A DNA stretch of 64,000 nucleotides from Topomyia yanbarensis (GCF_030247195.1 NC_080671.1:300215934-300279933), one strand, 5' to 3'. Numbered from the stretch's first letter, positions 21,325 to 32,575 are shown. Notes: generated by a model from the letters alone, not told the origin. Made by a program: numbers and translations.

Positions 21325-24300
21325 CTAATCTGCCTTGATGTCTTTGGCATGATATACGCCAACTGCTGATGTCTTCACGTCTTCGAGGAGGTAGTTGTTG
21401 GCTCCTTGTACCTCTCGAACGTAACAGGGGATAAACTTCGGGCCGAGTTTTTTCGTTCGTTGATCTATTGCTGAGGACTTTTGAAAAGATCTTCGCCAGA
21501 CAAGCTCTCCGACTAAGAATTTCCTCTCTCGCGTCCGTAAGTCGTAACGCTGCTTACTCTTTTCGTGTGCCGAACGAATACGATCTACCCCGAATCGCCG
21601 TATGTTCTGTACCGCCTTAAGACTTGCTTCTTGAGCCTTCGCTTCATCTTCTGGTGTATTCATCGCTGCTAACGTGTATTGTTCCGTGAATAAGATGTGA
21701 TGTCGGCCAAAGTTGGCAAAGTGCAGGCTACATGCAAGAGTTTCATGTTTCGCTGTATTGATTGCGCAAACGATCTGTTGTAGGTGTTCGTCCCAGTTTC
21801 GTTGGTCTTCATCAACAAGTGCTCTAACACAGGTCACAAGAGTTCTATTGGTGCGTTCAGCTGCGTTACACATTGGCGTGTAGTAAGCTGTTCGCATATG
21901 CGTGATGTTGTAACGAAGTAGGAGAGAGCGAAACACATGAGACGTGAACTGAGATCCTGAGTCCGTCACGATGATTCTTGGTGTTGAAAATCGTAGAAAT
22001 ACATAATTCTCCAAGTACGCTGCCATGTTCTGCGCGTTTGCTATACGAAAGGGTTCAACAACAACAAATTTTGTGATCCAATCAACGATCACTAGCAGAA
22101 CAGTATTTCCGCTGCGTGATCTAATCATGGGTCCTACCCAGTCGATAGAAATGAGTTCCCAAGGTTGCTTGGCTGGTTTGGTCGCTCCCGTTGGTGGAGT
22201 TAACACCGATGTTGGTACTTTGGATGCTTTGCAGACTGCACAACGTTGTATGTAGCGTTTCACGTCAATTGCCATGTTGGGCCAATAGTTATCTTGCTGA
22301 ATTTTGCATAGAGTGCGGTCATATCCCAGGTGAGCCGCTGTGGGCAGATCGTGAAACCTTCGGAGAAGGTCTTGTCGAAGTGAATCCGGAACAACACGCT
22401 TCCATCGTTGAACTCGTGTGCCGGTTTCGTCCGCAGCCATGCAGTTCTTGTATAACAGTCCTTCTACAATTCGAAAATTTGGATACTTGTCTCCGTCTTC
22501 CTCTACCTTTTTCAAGAGATCCTCATACCATTTGTCGGTCAACCCTGATGCGTCTGTTGTGACCGCGCTGGTGTCCCCAATTCTGCTAAGGCAGTCTGGA
22601 ACAACATTTGTCGTGCCTTTTCGGTATTTGATGTCAAAGGTGAAGGCGTTGAGACGTAGTATCCAGCGGGCCATTAATGGAGTTGAATTCTTCATCGTCT
22701 TCAAGTACGTGAGGCTTGAATGGTCGCAGTAGACTGTGAAGCGACTTCCCTCTACATAGCCTCTGAACTTTTCAATAGCCTTGATGACCGCCAGGCATTC
22801 TCGTTCTGTAACAGAATATTTGCGCTCCGACGGAGACAATTTTTGTGACATGTAACAGATTACTTTCTCGTTGCCATCGGTCTCTTGGGTGAGTACGGCG
22901 CCCACCGCGACGTCACTTGCATCACACGCTATTGAAAAGGACTTAGTGTAGTCTGGTGTGTACAAAACCGGCGCACTGCAAAGGTGTTGCTTAAGCGTGT
23001 TAAAAGCGATTTCACAGGCTTCATTCCACGTAAACTTGACTTTAGTTTTTGTTAGCTCCGTTAATGGCGTTGCGGTGCGGGAGAAGTCCTTGATAAAGCG
23101 ACGGTACCAGCCACACATTCCCAAGAATCGCTGTACTTCTTTCTTGGAAGTGGGTGTCGGAAAGTTGCTTATCGCTGTCGTTTTTTCCTTGTCTGCATTC
23201 CAACCATTTTCGTCGAGTACATATCCTAAATATTTCAAGCTCCGACGACAAAAGATGGATTTAGACGCATTTATTGTAAGACCTGCAGCGCGGAGTCTTC
23301 GGGCTACTTCCTGTAATACTTGCAGATGTTCCTCTAATGTCTGTGTTGCGATTATTAGGTCATCTAAATAGATGAATACTTTGGGTTCCATGTCGATAAA
23401 TATATGGTTCATTACCCTAGATAGTGCTTGGCTAGCAGTGGACAATCCAAAAGGAACCATTCGGAACTGGTAGTGACCCCGCTGTGGAATTGTGAACGCC
23501 GTCTTCTGCTTGGAGTCGTTGTCGAGTGGGATTTGCCAGAACGCAGATTCCAGGTCTATCGATGAAAGAAATCGGCTTCCACTGAGATTACTCATAATGG
23601 AGGCTATCTGAGGAATGGGGTAGGCCTCTTGGACTATTATTGTATTTAGTCGTCGTGCGTCTAGACATAATCGCATGGATCCATCCTTCTTTTTTACAGC
23701 AACGATGGGATTATTCCAAGGACAGCAAACCGCTTCTTCAATCACTCCTAAAGAGAGCATCCTGTCTACTTCCTTGTTAAGGTCATCCAGAACAAACTTG
23801 GAAATGGGGTAATATTTCTGCTTAAATGGCTGTGCAATCCCTGTGTCAATCTTATGTTGGTAAATATTGGTGCGCCCTAACTGTCCTGTGTTTTCTGATG
23901 TAGGAAAAAGATTGACAGTTCTTCTCAAAGACTCTTGTTCTTCTGGAGTGAGTGATGATATTGTAGAGCTGTCGATTTCACTGGATGCTTGGATTCCACA
24001 GAGTGAGATTTTGATGCCAAATTTGGTCCAGAAGTTCATCCCAAGGATTTATGTTGCAGGAAGAGTTTCGACACATAATATTGGCAAAATTTGCTTTTTA
24101 TTGTTATACTCGATAGGTATGTGAACGTAGAAAGACACGGAGTGTGATGTGTTGTCCGCTGTTTTAATCGAGCCCTGCACTGGGAACTTGGTTAATCCCA
24201 ACTCATCAACGATTGATATGAGTGAGCCCCCCATAAGGCTGCAGGTTGCTCCACTGTCCAGTAGACCACGAACAGTTTTTTCCATGATTGTTACGTCTGC

Positions 24301-24501
24301 GTACGGTCTATTATCTCCTGAAGATGTATTGAATACGACCGAGGCTACGTTGCGGAAATGTTTGGTTTGTTGAAGGAATGGGATATTGAAAGCGACCGGA
24401 GAATCAACGCCCTTCATTGAGGAATCCCCGGACGCGCGTTTCCCGGAACTGTCGAGTGATCTGGAAGAGCTTGGGCAAGTCTGGCACTGCAGTCTGGACA
24501 A
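21325..24501 (-). pseudogene. Gypsy pol: protease, RT, RNase H, integrase (one in-frame stop)
   Basis: Polyprotein for replication and integration. The protease has LLDSGATCSLMG (about 24265-24230 on minus). An in-frame TAA at 24051-24049 then interrupts, and the same frame resumes at 24048. RT motifs: RLCLDARRLN, VPFGLSTASQ and the catalytic YLDD. RNase H: CDASDVAVGAVL, RECLAVIKAIE and VYCDHSSL. Integrase: an HHCC domain (H...H...CAVCKASK), then the DDE residues in ISIDWVGPM, VTDSGSQF and NAAERTNR. The segment from 24048 to 21325 has over 900 codons without interruption. The pol frame is -1 relative to the zinc-knuckle/gag frame, as in many gypsy elements. No ATG opens the protease frame, consistent with frameshift expression. 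The TAA probably makes this copy defective. Confidence 0.88.
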
Positions 24502-24782
24502 TTACGTGTTATTGCTCCTTTCTTTCCACAGCGATAACAGAAAATGTAGGTCTTGGGATTCTGACAATTCGGAAATGTGTGTCCCTGTTGCTCACACTGC
24601 CAGCAGATGATATTCGGTGGTTGCAGTGGTTTAGTGGTTGTCTGTATGGGGGGCCTTGGTTGTCATGTACTATTTCGTATGACGTTGACTTCCGGAGTTA
24701 TATTTTCCATCCTGGATTGGTTGGGACTGTCCGCACATCCCGATTCTGGGAGTGGAACTGAAAGTTCTGATCGTTCATAAAA
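24500..24782 (-). pseudogene. Degraded 3' part of gypsy gag with two zinc knuckles
   Basis: In the gag frame, after stops at 24785-24783 (TAA) and about 24658 (TGA), the minus strand encodes CWQCEQQGHTFPNC and CYRCGKKGAITRNC. These are nucleocapsid-type knuckles; the second has Ala at the His position, a variation seen in some insect gypsy elements. The linker reads better partly in another frame, which points to small indels. Confidence 0.65.
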
Positions 24783-26243
24783 TTAAATTTCTTCTTCTTC
24801 TACCATATTCACTTCTTGGGAGCGGGTTTGTGCAGGGCGGTTCCAGGAATATGCTGGTACAGGTGGCCTTGTTGTTCTTTGTGGAGCATTCGTTCCATGG
24901 ATTACACGAGGGGGGCGGAAAATCTGCGAGGATCGACTACGTTGGGAATATGTGCGCGCTTCATCGTAATCCTTACAGACATTGACCAGTTCTTCCACTG
25001 TAGCCACTCGAGATGCTGAAGCTATGGCTGCAAATTCTGGATTGAGATTTGACTTCATTATGTAGAATCTGTCCTGATTTGTTAATGGAGGATCTACCAC
25101 TTCGAAAAGCGCAAGAATATCCCTATAGTATTTTGAGAAGGGTTCATCCGAACCTTGCAGGCGCCAATACAAGTCGCGCTTCATGTGTTGGGAGTATGAT
25201 TGAGGTAAAAACTCCTTCTTTATTTCCATTTTGAAGTGTTCCCAAGTAGGCCAGTTTTGATAAGACCGAATGTACCATTCTAGAGCCCGTCCTCTCAGCA
25301 GATGTTTTACGCCACGCAGTAGCGCTAGTTCATCTACCTCTTCTGTGCCCGCATAGGTCTTCACTCGATTTAAGAAAACAGCCAATTGCATAATGTTCGC
25401 CTCGCCCGCGTACGAGAAAGGCCACTTGTGAATGGGTTGGGTTGAACGGAAGCGTTGTGGTGTGTTACCAGCAGCATTGCGAAACGGATCCCCTCGACTT
25501 TGCAGCAAATAGCGAATCACATCATCTCGAACATCTGTCGGTTCGTTGTTTGTTTGTTGTTGTCTTTGAGCTTCTCTCTGGTTCCGTAGAATTGCTGTGG
25601 GATTCGTTGTGGTGAATCCTGGAATCTGTTCGCTTATTATCTGTTGATCATGTCTCGAACTTTCTAGTGGCGGTTTGGGTAAGTTAAAGTTTCCGCTAAC
25701 CTGTGAGGACCCAGGAGGAAACCTCTGAGGAGTAATTGGATGTCGATCCCTAAAACTGGACTGCAGCACCAGCTGTTCCATTTCTGGCAAGATCGATGCA
25801 TCTCCCGGAGCCTTGGGAATCGGTGAGCTTAGCAATGTGACACTACTGAAGAACTCGGCAATTCGTAGAAGACACACTTCGATGTTATCCTCCAGTTTCT
25901 TGGTATATAAACTGAAATCGTGATCCATGATCATGGCAACCCTGCTTCTGTAGTGGAGTAACTTACTCTTACATATCGCTAACTCCGTTGAATTCTCTTC
26001 CTCAAAAGCCTTCTTTAACCGCTTGCTGATGACTTGCAGCTTCCGTTGACAGTAGTCCACATGTTCTGCTTGATTGATGACATGGTCTGTTGTTTCAGGA
26101 ACATCCTTTGTCGATCTTTCAAGCTCAATCATTGCACGCAACTTTCTGGTTTTATCTCGTCGCGTCGTTAAGTTGCTCACGTTCTCCTTCCGCAATTGAA
26201 TCTCATAGTCCAATTCGTTATCTGATAGATGCAGGATATCCAT
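24783..26243 (-). pseudogene. Gypsy gag (capsid region)
   Basis: Structural protein of the retrotransposon particle. I chose the ATG at 26243 because it sits in a strong context (ACCATGG). The N-terminal 150 residues are charged and helix-prone. The C-terminal half has the retrotransposon-gag fold signature: RALEWYIRSYQNWPTWEHFK, then EFLPQSYSQH, YWRLQGSDEPFSKYYRDIL and MKSNLNPEFAAI. The frame ends early at 24783, before the zinc knuckles encoded just downstream, so gag is truncated relative to its likely original length. Confidence 0.8.
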
Positions 26244-26321
26244 GGTAACTAACACGTTTACAACTCACTTATTCCTAATTTGAAAATTGATAGCCACTAA
26301 AGAATAGTAGTGGGATTTTTA

Positions 26322-26332
26322 GTTGGGCGCCA
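26322..26332 (-). promoter_or_regulatory. Primer-binding site, tRNA-Lys type
   Basis: On minus, one base after the 5' LTR, the sequence is TGGCGCCCAAC. This is complementary to the 3' end of insect tRNA-Lys(CTT) (…GTTGGGCGCCA) over 11 nt; the next bases (TAAAAATCC) no longer match. It would prime minus-strand DNA synthesis. Confidence 0.75.
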
Positions 26333-26333
26333 A

Positions 26334-27966
26334 TGTTACACTTCTTCCTCTCTGTCCATATACTGGCACTGGTTGGATTGAAAACCAATAAAATTGACAA
26401 TAAAGATCAAGTGAACACCATAGATTATAAAAATAAGCCATGCTCAACTCATTGGGTGGACGAGATCTGTTTCCCTTTGTCTTCTCGCCCGGCTAAAGCG
26501 CATTTAGTGTCAGTGAGATACTCGGGCAGCCAATAAGCATTCAAAAAATAAATCATGTTAACATCTTGTATATTGTGCCCGTTGTCCTAAATACATTTTC
26601 TATCTTGCCCTATCTAACTTTCCTGCTTCACACTTGCTGTCTCCGGTGACTACTGTTATAAGCGGACGAACTTCGACGTGACGTAGAGGGGCCCCTCTGA
26701 TGATTCACCACCATCGTCGATACGACTGTACTCGATCACTCGCTTCTGAGCGCTCGGTGTTTCGAATGTGCTGATGGAACACTAATACGGGTCGCTCGTT
26801 TCTTCTGCCGCAATTGCACCGTGCCACAACTCACACACACAATTCGGAGACTCGCCGTCGACGAAAGAAAGTCCCTCTGTCTCACCCCCTCTGCTCACAC
26901 TCCCGCGTGGCGCGGTCTTAATACAATGATAACACTTGCTACGTACTGTCTTTTCGGGTCACTGTTTTTCTACACAAGCACGCCTTCGGCTGACGGCTGA
27001 TACCCAATGCCAGCAAACTCGTTACTCGTATCGTCTGACAACCAGCTCGCGACCGTGGGCAGTCGTACTTCTTCTCCGCAGTGATTTTGCCTAGAAAAAC
27101 TCTAGTAAGAGAACTGCGGAAAGAAAAACAGCATTTTTGGCAACGTATGCCCCGGCATTGTATGGCAACACGTCCAATGTTATAAGGATAGGCAATGTTC
27201 GATTGGATTCGTTTTTTGACAGCTAAACGCGAATCCAATCCATCCAAAATGGAGTCTCCGCAGTTCTCTTTCTAGAGTTTTTCTAATTTTGCCTTGCCGG
27301 TCGAAGCTCTCTCACCGACACTATTGCATCTTCTTTTGCACTGCAACACCTAGTGAGGTTAAATGCCTGGATTGCTCAGCTCTCTGCACATTGGTGATAA
27401 CAGGCAAGGTAATGCCGGGGAGCGCCGATGAGATCGTGCAATATGGAGGCGTACGCTATTCAGAAGCACGTCATAAAAGGCTCTCTGGTGGAACTCGGGA
27501 ACCGTGCGTCGTGGTTACTCTGTTTGAGCTCCAGTGATATGTTGCTGCGGAATAGCGTCTGCTCGTGGTAGCAAAATGGTGGCTCCACCGGCGCTTGTGC
27601 TGGCGCTTTTGTAGCGGCTTTTGGTTCCTTCGCGTGCTTGTGCGCGATCTCTTGACTTCGATTAAATTTTTTCCAACCACGCTGATTTATGGAGTGTTGG
27701 ACAGCAGATCTCGTGGCTATGATGCGGAGCGTTTCGAAGCACTACGAGAAGTGATAATTGTTAGCAGTTTGTGCGGTTCGATGAGCTGCGGCTTGCTGCT
27801 TCAATAGTATTTGTGTGCGAGAGTGACGACCATAGTTGTATGGTTTCGTTAAGTTTGATGTTTCGCTCTTGAGCGTTCGTTTTTGGCAGTGCAACCAGAA
27901 GCATAAAATATATTTCCTCCGTGTTGTGATGAGAATGTCTATTCCACACAACTCCACAGTGTGACA
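26334..27966 (-). repeat. Right (5') LTR of the gypsy element, with MITE insertion
   Basis: 1633 bp including a 194-bp MITE and its 8-bp duplication, so about 1431 bp originally. It ends next to the tRNA-Lys primer site. It keeps the empty target (CACCTAGTG, about 27347-27355) of the 5.3-kb insertion in the other LTR. Confidence 0.88.
27092..27285. mobile_element. 194-bp hAT-type MITE in the right LTR
   Basis: The terminal inverted repeats are 29 bp with one mismatch (TAGAAAAACTCTAGTAAGAG and TAGAAAAACTCTAGAAAGAG). They are flanked by ATTTTGCC at 27084-27091 and 27286-27293. The left LTR has one uninterrupted ATTTTGCC near 14029, so both the insertion and its 8-bp duplication are directly verified. 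Confidence 0.92.
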
Positions 27967-28172
27967 AGTGTCATCAGTGAATTTTCGCAACGTAATGCAA
28001 ACAAAAATACAACTTAATTATTATTTTGCTGAACTTTAGTTATGAATTGGTCAATTCAGTGTTGCGAATGCCTTTCATAAATACGTGTGAGTTTGTGATT
28101 CAAGGTATAACGATGACATGTGCCTGATACGTGCGTATGACAAGAATACGACTAGAACGTTTTCAGCAAGAA

Positions 28173-29085
28173 TAGTATAGTACAGGGACATATTAAGGAA
28201 AGGTATACTTTGATGTGAACTGAAAATTGTTCGATGGAGACAAAACGTATGCTGGAATAATAGTTGTTTACAAATTAAAAGCTTTGCTCATTGATAAAAA
28301 TTTGTTAGAAAAGCGTATTATTTCGTATTCACCAAAATCACATCCTAAATTTGGCCCTAGATGGCTTGAAAGCCATCCCGAGCAGAGTCTGACAACAAAT
28401 TGAAAACTAAACTTGATGTTGTGATGTTCGGCAAATGTTTACTCAGGTTGTTGTCGGTTTGGTCGTTTTAACGGTTAAAAGATCAAGATGGAGAGCAGAA
28501 AAATTGTCCTATGATATCAAACAAAAAACTAATTCTGCTATCAGTGAGAGTAAATTGAAAGCTCATTGAGATGTTGAAATTTTTTGTGATATCAAAATAT
28601 GTAATCACTTTGATGTTTCACCATATAAACATAGAAAATTCTTCTAAGAAACAAGGATAGCAAAATGAGATCAAAATTTGATGTCATATTTAAAAAATCT
28701 AAAACTGATAGCAAAATAAGATTTCAATTTGATGCTATTATCAAAATCTGATTTCTACTTGTTGTAGGAAGTTAGATGTCAGTTGCAACAGCACCTATTT
28801 TTTGTTACCAACTGGTTATGAAATAGTTACTGAAACAAAAATTGCTACTTGGGACCTCTGTAGAATTTCAAAAAAATCGCAATTTTTTTATTGATCTAAG
28901 ATGTGCTTTAGGGTCTTGAAAATTATGCGAAAAAACCACAGGCGACAGTAATTACCTAGCTTGGAACAAAATTTCATCCAAATCAAAGATGGGCTTTTTT
29001 GTAATTCGACTTTAAATTTTTAAAATCGATTGTGTTGTAGTCAATGAAGAATTTTTTCAATATTTTTATTAAAAATTTGACTAAT
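28173..29085. other. AT-rich sequence right of the nest, with a MITE remnant
   Basis: No gene recognised. About 28400-28760 has recurring TTTGATGTC/AGATTTCAATTTGATG-like text. About 28955-29035 is a diverged reverse copy of the MITE at 9780. Confidence 0.45.
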
Positions 29086-29099
29086 TTTGTGAAAATCAC

Positions 29100-29220
29100 T
29101 CATACTGGGCCGTTCATAAACCACGTATACTCGAAGGGGTGACGAAGGTATGGCAAAAGTCTACGTTTGTCTACGAGGGGGGAGGAGGAGTCTTTGAAAA
29201 AGTCTGCGTACTTTTATTTT
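29100..29220 (+). repeat. Dispersed repeat fragment (AAAGTCTACG / GGGGGGAGG type)
   Basis: GGCCGTTCATAAACCACGTA is followed by GGCAAAAGTCTACG and CGAGGGGGGAGGAGGAG. A related fragment with GTAGACTTTTGGCGTGGGG and AAAAGTCTAC lies near 43590-43710. Family not named. Confidence 0.45.
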
Positions 29221-29369
29221 TTGTTATTCTCGTATTACTAATTATAAGTGGGATTTAAAGAGAGTTGTATTCAAAATATCGGTCTATTCAGCTTGGTATA
29301 TTTATGCAGACACTTCAAAACTAGTACACTATTGAGGTAACTCAGTTTATAGAGAACAGTTGCGCAAAG

Positions 29370-29481
29370 CGTGAAGTCAAAAAAAGTCCACCTATCGAGC
29401 AGAATTTGAATCCATCTCTGATATCTCTGAAGCAAAGTTGGATTCTAATTTTGCTCGATAGGTAGACTTTTTTGGCTTCAC
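29370..29481. repeat. 112-bp hairpin-forming inverted repeat
   Basis: TGAAGTCAAAAAAAGTCCAC and ATCGAGCAGAATTTGAATCC on the left pair with TTTTGCTCGATAGGTAGACT and TTTTTTGGCTTCA on the right over about 45 bp. Pairing continues weakly outward (GCGCAAAGCG against CTTTGCG). It is either a small MITE or a hairpin RNA source; no target duplication is clear. Confidence 0.6.
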
Positions 29482-29765
29482 TATCTGCACACTCTTTGCG
29501 TACCTTTCTACTAAGGCCTTTGGAGGTAACTACTCGTTAAGCGACCACTCAACCTAGAACCCACGATTTTTTCGGACAACCTCACTCGTTGCTGTTTCTT
29601 GCGTATATTTTGATATAGTTTTGATCTAGGAATAATACAAAATGACAGTTCCAAAGACAATCGCCCAAAATTCCTCTCGACGCACAGTGGCGTAACTATA
29701 TCAAATCCAGGGCCAAAATTATTTCACGTGTTTTTAAGCTTTTTTATACGATAACAATTGATGAA

Positions 29766-31461
29766 AAATACAGAGATACAAACGGGAATCTTCTCACGGA
29801 CCAGTGTGAGGTGATCCAGAGGTGGCGGCAGCACTACGAAGAACACCTGAACGGCGATGCAGCAGACGACGAGGATGGCACGGTAACGCACATGGGAGCA
29901 CGCGCGGAAAACATTACACTACCGGCTCCGGATCTCCAAGAAATCCAGGAGGAGATTAGCTTAATAAAGCCGCTGGGGTTGACCAAATACCAAGCGAGCT
30001 ACTAAAACACGGTGGCGAGCCACTGGCTAAAGCGCTGCACTGGGTGATTACCAAGATTTGGGAGGAGGAGATTTTACCGGAGGAGTGGATGGAAGGTGTC
30101 GTGTGTCCTATCTACAAACAGGGCGACAAGCTGGATTGCTGTAATTACCGAGCAATCACCCTGCTGAACGCCGCCTACAAGGTACTCTCCCAAATACTAT
30201 GCCGTCGACTATCACCAATTGCAAGAGAGTTCGTGGGGCAGTACCAGGCGGGTTTCATGAGCGAACGATCTACCACGGACCAGGTGTTCGCTCTTCGTCA
30301 AGTACTGCAGAAATGCCGCGAGTACAATGTGCCCACACATCATTTGTTCATCGACTTCAAAGCCGCATACGACACTATCGATCGAGATCAGCTATGGCTA
30401 TGGTACGGACTCCCGGACAAACTGACGCGATTAGTGAAGGCGACGATGGATCGGGTGATGTGCGTAGTACGTGTCTCAGGGACGCTCTCGAGTCCATTCG
30501 AATCACGCAGAGGGTTACGGCAAGGTGATGGTCTCTCGTGTCTGTTATTCAACATCGCGCTGGAAGGTGTAATAAGAAGAGCAGGGATCGACACGAGTGG
30601 TACGATTTTCACAAAGTCCGTTCAGCTACTTGGCTTCGCCGATGACGTTGATATTATTGCACGAAACTTTGAGAAGATGGAGGAAGCCTACATCAGACTG
30701 AAAAGAGAAGCCAAGCGCGTCGGACTTGCCATCAACACGTCGAGGACAAAGTACATGATAGGAAGAGGTTCACGAGAAGAGAATGAGAACCGCCCGCTTC
30801 GAGTTTGCATCGGTGGCGACGAAATCGAGGTGGTTGAAGAGTTCGTGTACTTGGGCTCACTGGTGACCGCCGACAATGATACCAGTAGAGAGATTCGTAG
30901 ACGCTTCGTGGCAGGAAATCGTGCTTACTTTGGCTTCCGCAAGACACTTCGGTTGAACAGAGTTCGCCGTCGTACGAAGTTGACCATCTACAAGACGCTG
31001 ATTAGACCGGTAGTTCTCTACGGGCACGAGACCTGGACCATGCTCGTGGAGGACCAACGCGCACTTGGTGTCTTCGAACGGAAAGTGCTGCGTACCATCT
31101 ACGGTGGAGTGCAGATGGAAGACGGCACATGGAGACGGCGAATGAACCATGAGTTGCATTAGCTGTTGGAGGAGCCGCCCATCTGTCATACCGCGAAAAT
31201 CGGACGACTACGGTGGGCCGGGCACGTAGCCAGAATGTCGGACAATAGCCCGGTGAAAACGGTTCTCAATTGCAATCCGACCGGTACAAGAAGACGTGGC
31301 GCGCAGCGAGCACGATGGATCGACCAGGTGGAAGACGATTTGCGGACCCTTCGCCGACTGCGTGGCTGGCGACGCGCGGCCATGGACCGAGTGGAATGGA
31401 GGAATCTTTTGTATACGGCACAGGCCACTTCGGCCTTAATCTGTTAATAAATAAATAAAAA
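29766..31461 (+). mobile_element. RTE-like non-LTR retrotransposon, 5'-truncated
   Basis: A reverse transcriptase frame and C-terminal region end at a TAA (31445-31447), followed at once by a TAATAAATAAATAAAAA tail. A very short 3' UTR with a microsatellite tail is usual for RTE-type elements. The 5' junction is near 29766; the endonuclease is absent. Confidence 0.78.
29772..31447 (+). pseudogene. RTE-like reverse transcriptase (frameshift and in-frame stop)
   Basis: The N-terminal part (QRWRQHYEEHLNGDAADDED) is in frame 3 to about 29960. NKAAGVDQIPSELLKHGG then continues in frame 2 from 29963, so a small deletion has shifted the frame. RT motifs follow: CNYRAITLLNAAYKVLSQIL, QAGFMSERSTTDQV, palm A FIDFKAAYDTID, RQGDGLSCLLFNIALEG and catalytic FADD (about 30640). 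After the RT come VYLGSLVTADNDTSREIRRR and HETWTMLVEDQRALGVFERK. A TAG at 31160-31162 interrupts, and the same frame continues with AKIGRLRWAGHVARM to the stop. The copy lacks an endonuclease and cannot be autonomous. Confidence 0.82.
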
Positions 31462-31752
31462 GGGATGAAAAATGGTATTTCATGGTTTTGGACAATTTAT
31501 GACCAAAATATGAAAATATTAAACCTCCTTGCAGTGTGAAGCAAAGCCGAAAATAAACGAATTCCACAAGCATTATTATTTTTCAATGTAAACGTGTTTT
31601 TAGAGTAATCTATAAGTTTTAAGGAAACCTTGCATTGAGATTTAGTCTGTTTCGACTGTTTTCATAAATTAAAACATTTTGTTTCAAGTTCATATGTTTA
31701 TTTTGCTTTTCTGATTTTCCTATAGTAGAAAAAAATATTCAAATTTTTGTAG

Positions 31753-31921
31753 ATTCTGCAATAGAAATCTATCCAAGTGATTATCGTATGCAATCTGAAT
31801 TATTCACGTTACCACTTGCAATCCGGAGACAAGGAACTGGAATGGGAAGATTGCATAATTTGTTTGATGCTTCGCTTAAGTTTCCAAGGCAACTTGTGTA
31901 CGTTACGTTTCATATAGCAAG
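31753..31921 (+). other. Candidate host exon or exon remnant (unknown product)
   Basis: A frame of about 56 codons (…YPSDYRMQSELFTLPLAIRR, then QGTGMGRLHNLFDASLKFPR) has the mixed, non-repetitive composition of real protein. It is preceded by an acceptor-like AATTTTTGTAG and ends at a donor-like AAG|GTTAGT. I do not recognise the protein. It may be an internal exon, a captured exon in a repeat, or chance. No neighbouring exon is evident. Confidence 0.25.
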
Positions 31922-32199
31922 GTTAGTGGAAGTTATATTTCACACTCTTTTATATGGCTATCGTGGTCATAATAGCTCAATTTGGTTAATGGACGTAATC
32001 TAACAAAACTAATATGGGGGACTCAATCAAATCATTCTTGTCATATAAGCTTGAGCTTGTGCGACCACCCCTGGTCGCTATTCCGTCATCGATCTGGACT
32101 AGCTGAAGTTGCACAGGGAATAAGTAGATATTTATGCTTGGGAGTAGCTAAACATCTGTCAATGTGCAACTCCTGGTAATCCTAAATTGTTTATTGATC

Positions 32200-32575
32200 A
32201 ATACCGGCGCCGGCCAGGCCCTAACGTAGATCGCGGGATGAAAGTAAAGGAATGGTTAGTCCGATACATGCTTTTGCTAGAGGCCGCACTACTGCGCACT
32301 CCACAAGTATCACGGGAGGAGGATATTTGTTAGTAAGTATAGAAGTTGGACACTACTTCTTCTTACCGACGCCAGAGAGGTGACTTCACTTCTGGACTAG
32401 ACATCGATTCATCAACTCATGGACCGGGGACCAACCGTTTTACTACTCTTCCGAAGGAAGACGTCACAACAGATTTTTTCAACTCAGAAAAATCTCAATG
32501 ACCTTGGCTGGAATTGAACCCAGGCCAACTGGAATGAGTGGCGGTCACGCTTACCACTCAACCACCGGCGCCGTC
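32200..32575 (-). mobile_element. tRNA-derived SINE
   Basis: On minus the head reads GGCGCCGGTGGTTGAGTGG (A-box-like TGGTTGAGTGG) and, about 40 bases on, GGGTTCAATTCC (B box). These are the internal RNA polymerase III promoter elements of a tRNA-like head. A non-tRNA body of about 300 bp follows, ending near 32200. It resembles mosquito tRNA-related SINEs such as Feilai, but I cannot confirm the family. It encodes no protein and depends on a LINE for movement. Confidence 0.65.

Larger units (their letters stand above)
13277..27966 (-). mobile_element. Ty3/gypsy LTR retrotransposon with later insertions
   Basis: The whole element is on the minus strand: right LTR (5') 26334-27966, interior 20029-26333, left LTR (3') 13277-20028. 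It is flanked by AGTG at 13273-13276 and 27967-27970, a 4-bp target duplication. Order on minus: primer site, gag, protease, RT, RNase H, integrase, long 3' non-coding region. LTRs begin TGTCACAC and end GTGTAACA and are about 1.43 kb once inserted elements are removed. By eye they differ at roughly eight positions. Long LTRs and a tRNA-Lys primer site recall the Osvaldo/Ulysses group; that placement is inference. Confidence 0.88.
11197..28172. mobile_element. Old element with long (about 285-bp) inverted arms, host of the nest
   Basis: The left arm (11197-11381 plus 11848-11950) is an imperfect reverse complement of the right arm (13190-13276 plus 27971-28172). Matching landmarks include GTACGGTGGCACCAACTATA against its complement at 13208-13240, and CAACAAAAATACAACTTATT against 27998-28020. 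The left arm is interrupted by a MITE, the right by the gypsy element. The roughly 1.2-kb core (11950-13190) has no transposase-like frame. It is probably a foldback or long-TIR DNA element. Confidence 0.7.
10919..28853. mobile_element. Possible outermost DNA element of the nest (12-bp TIR)
   Basis: CCCAAGTAGCAA at 10919-10930 is matched by its exact reverse complement at 28842-28853. Between them lie the long inverted arms described next. With the later insertions removed, the enclosed length is about 2.8 kb. Beyond 12 bp the match is poor and no target duplication is visible, so the pairing is tentative. Confidence 0.3.

Noticed and set aside
32500..32575. Functional tRNA gene on minus
   Set aside because: A and B boxes are present but the cloverleaf is imperfect and a SINE body follows; better read as a tRNA-derived SINE head.
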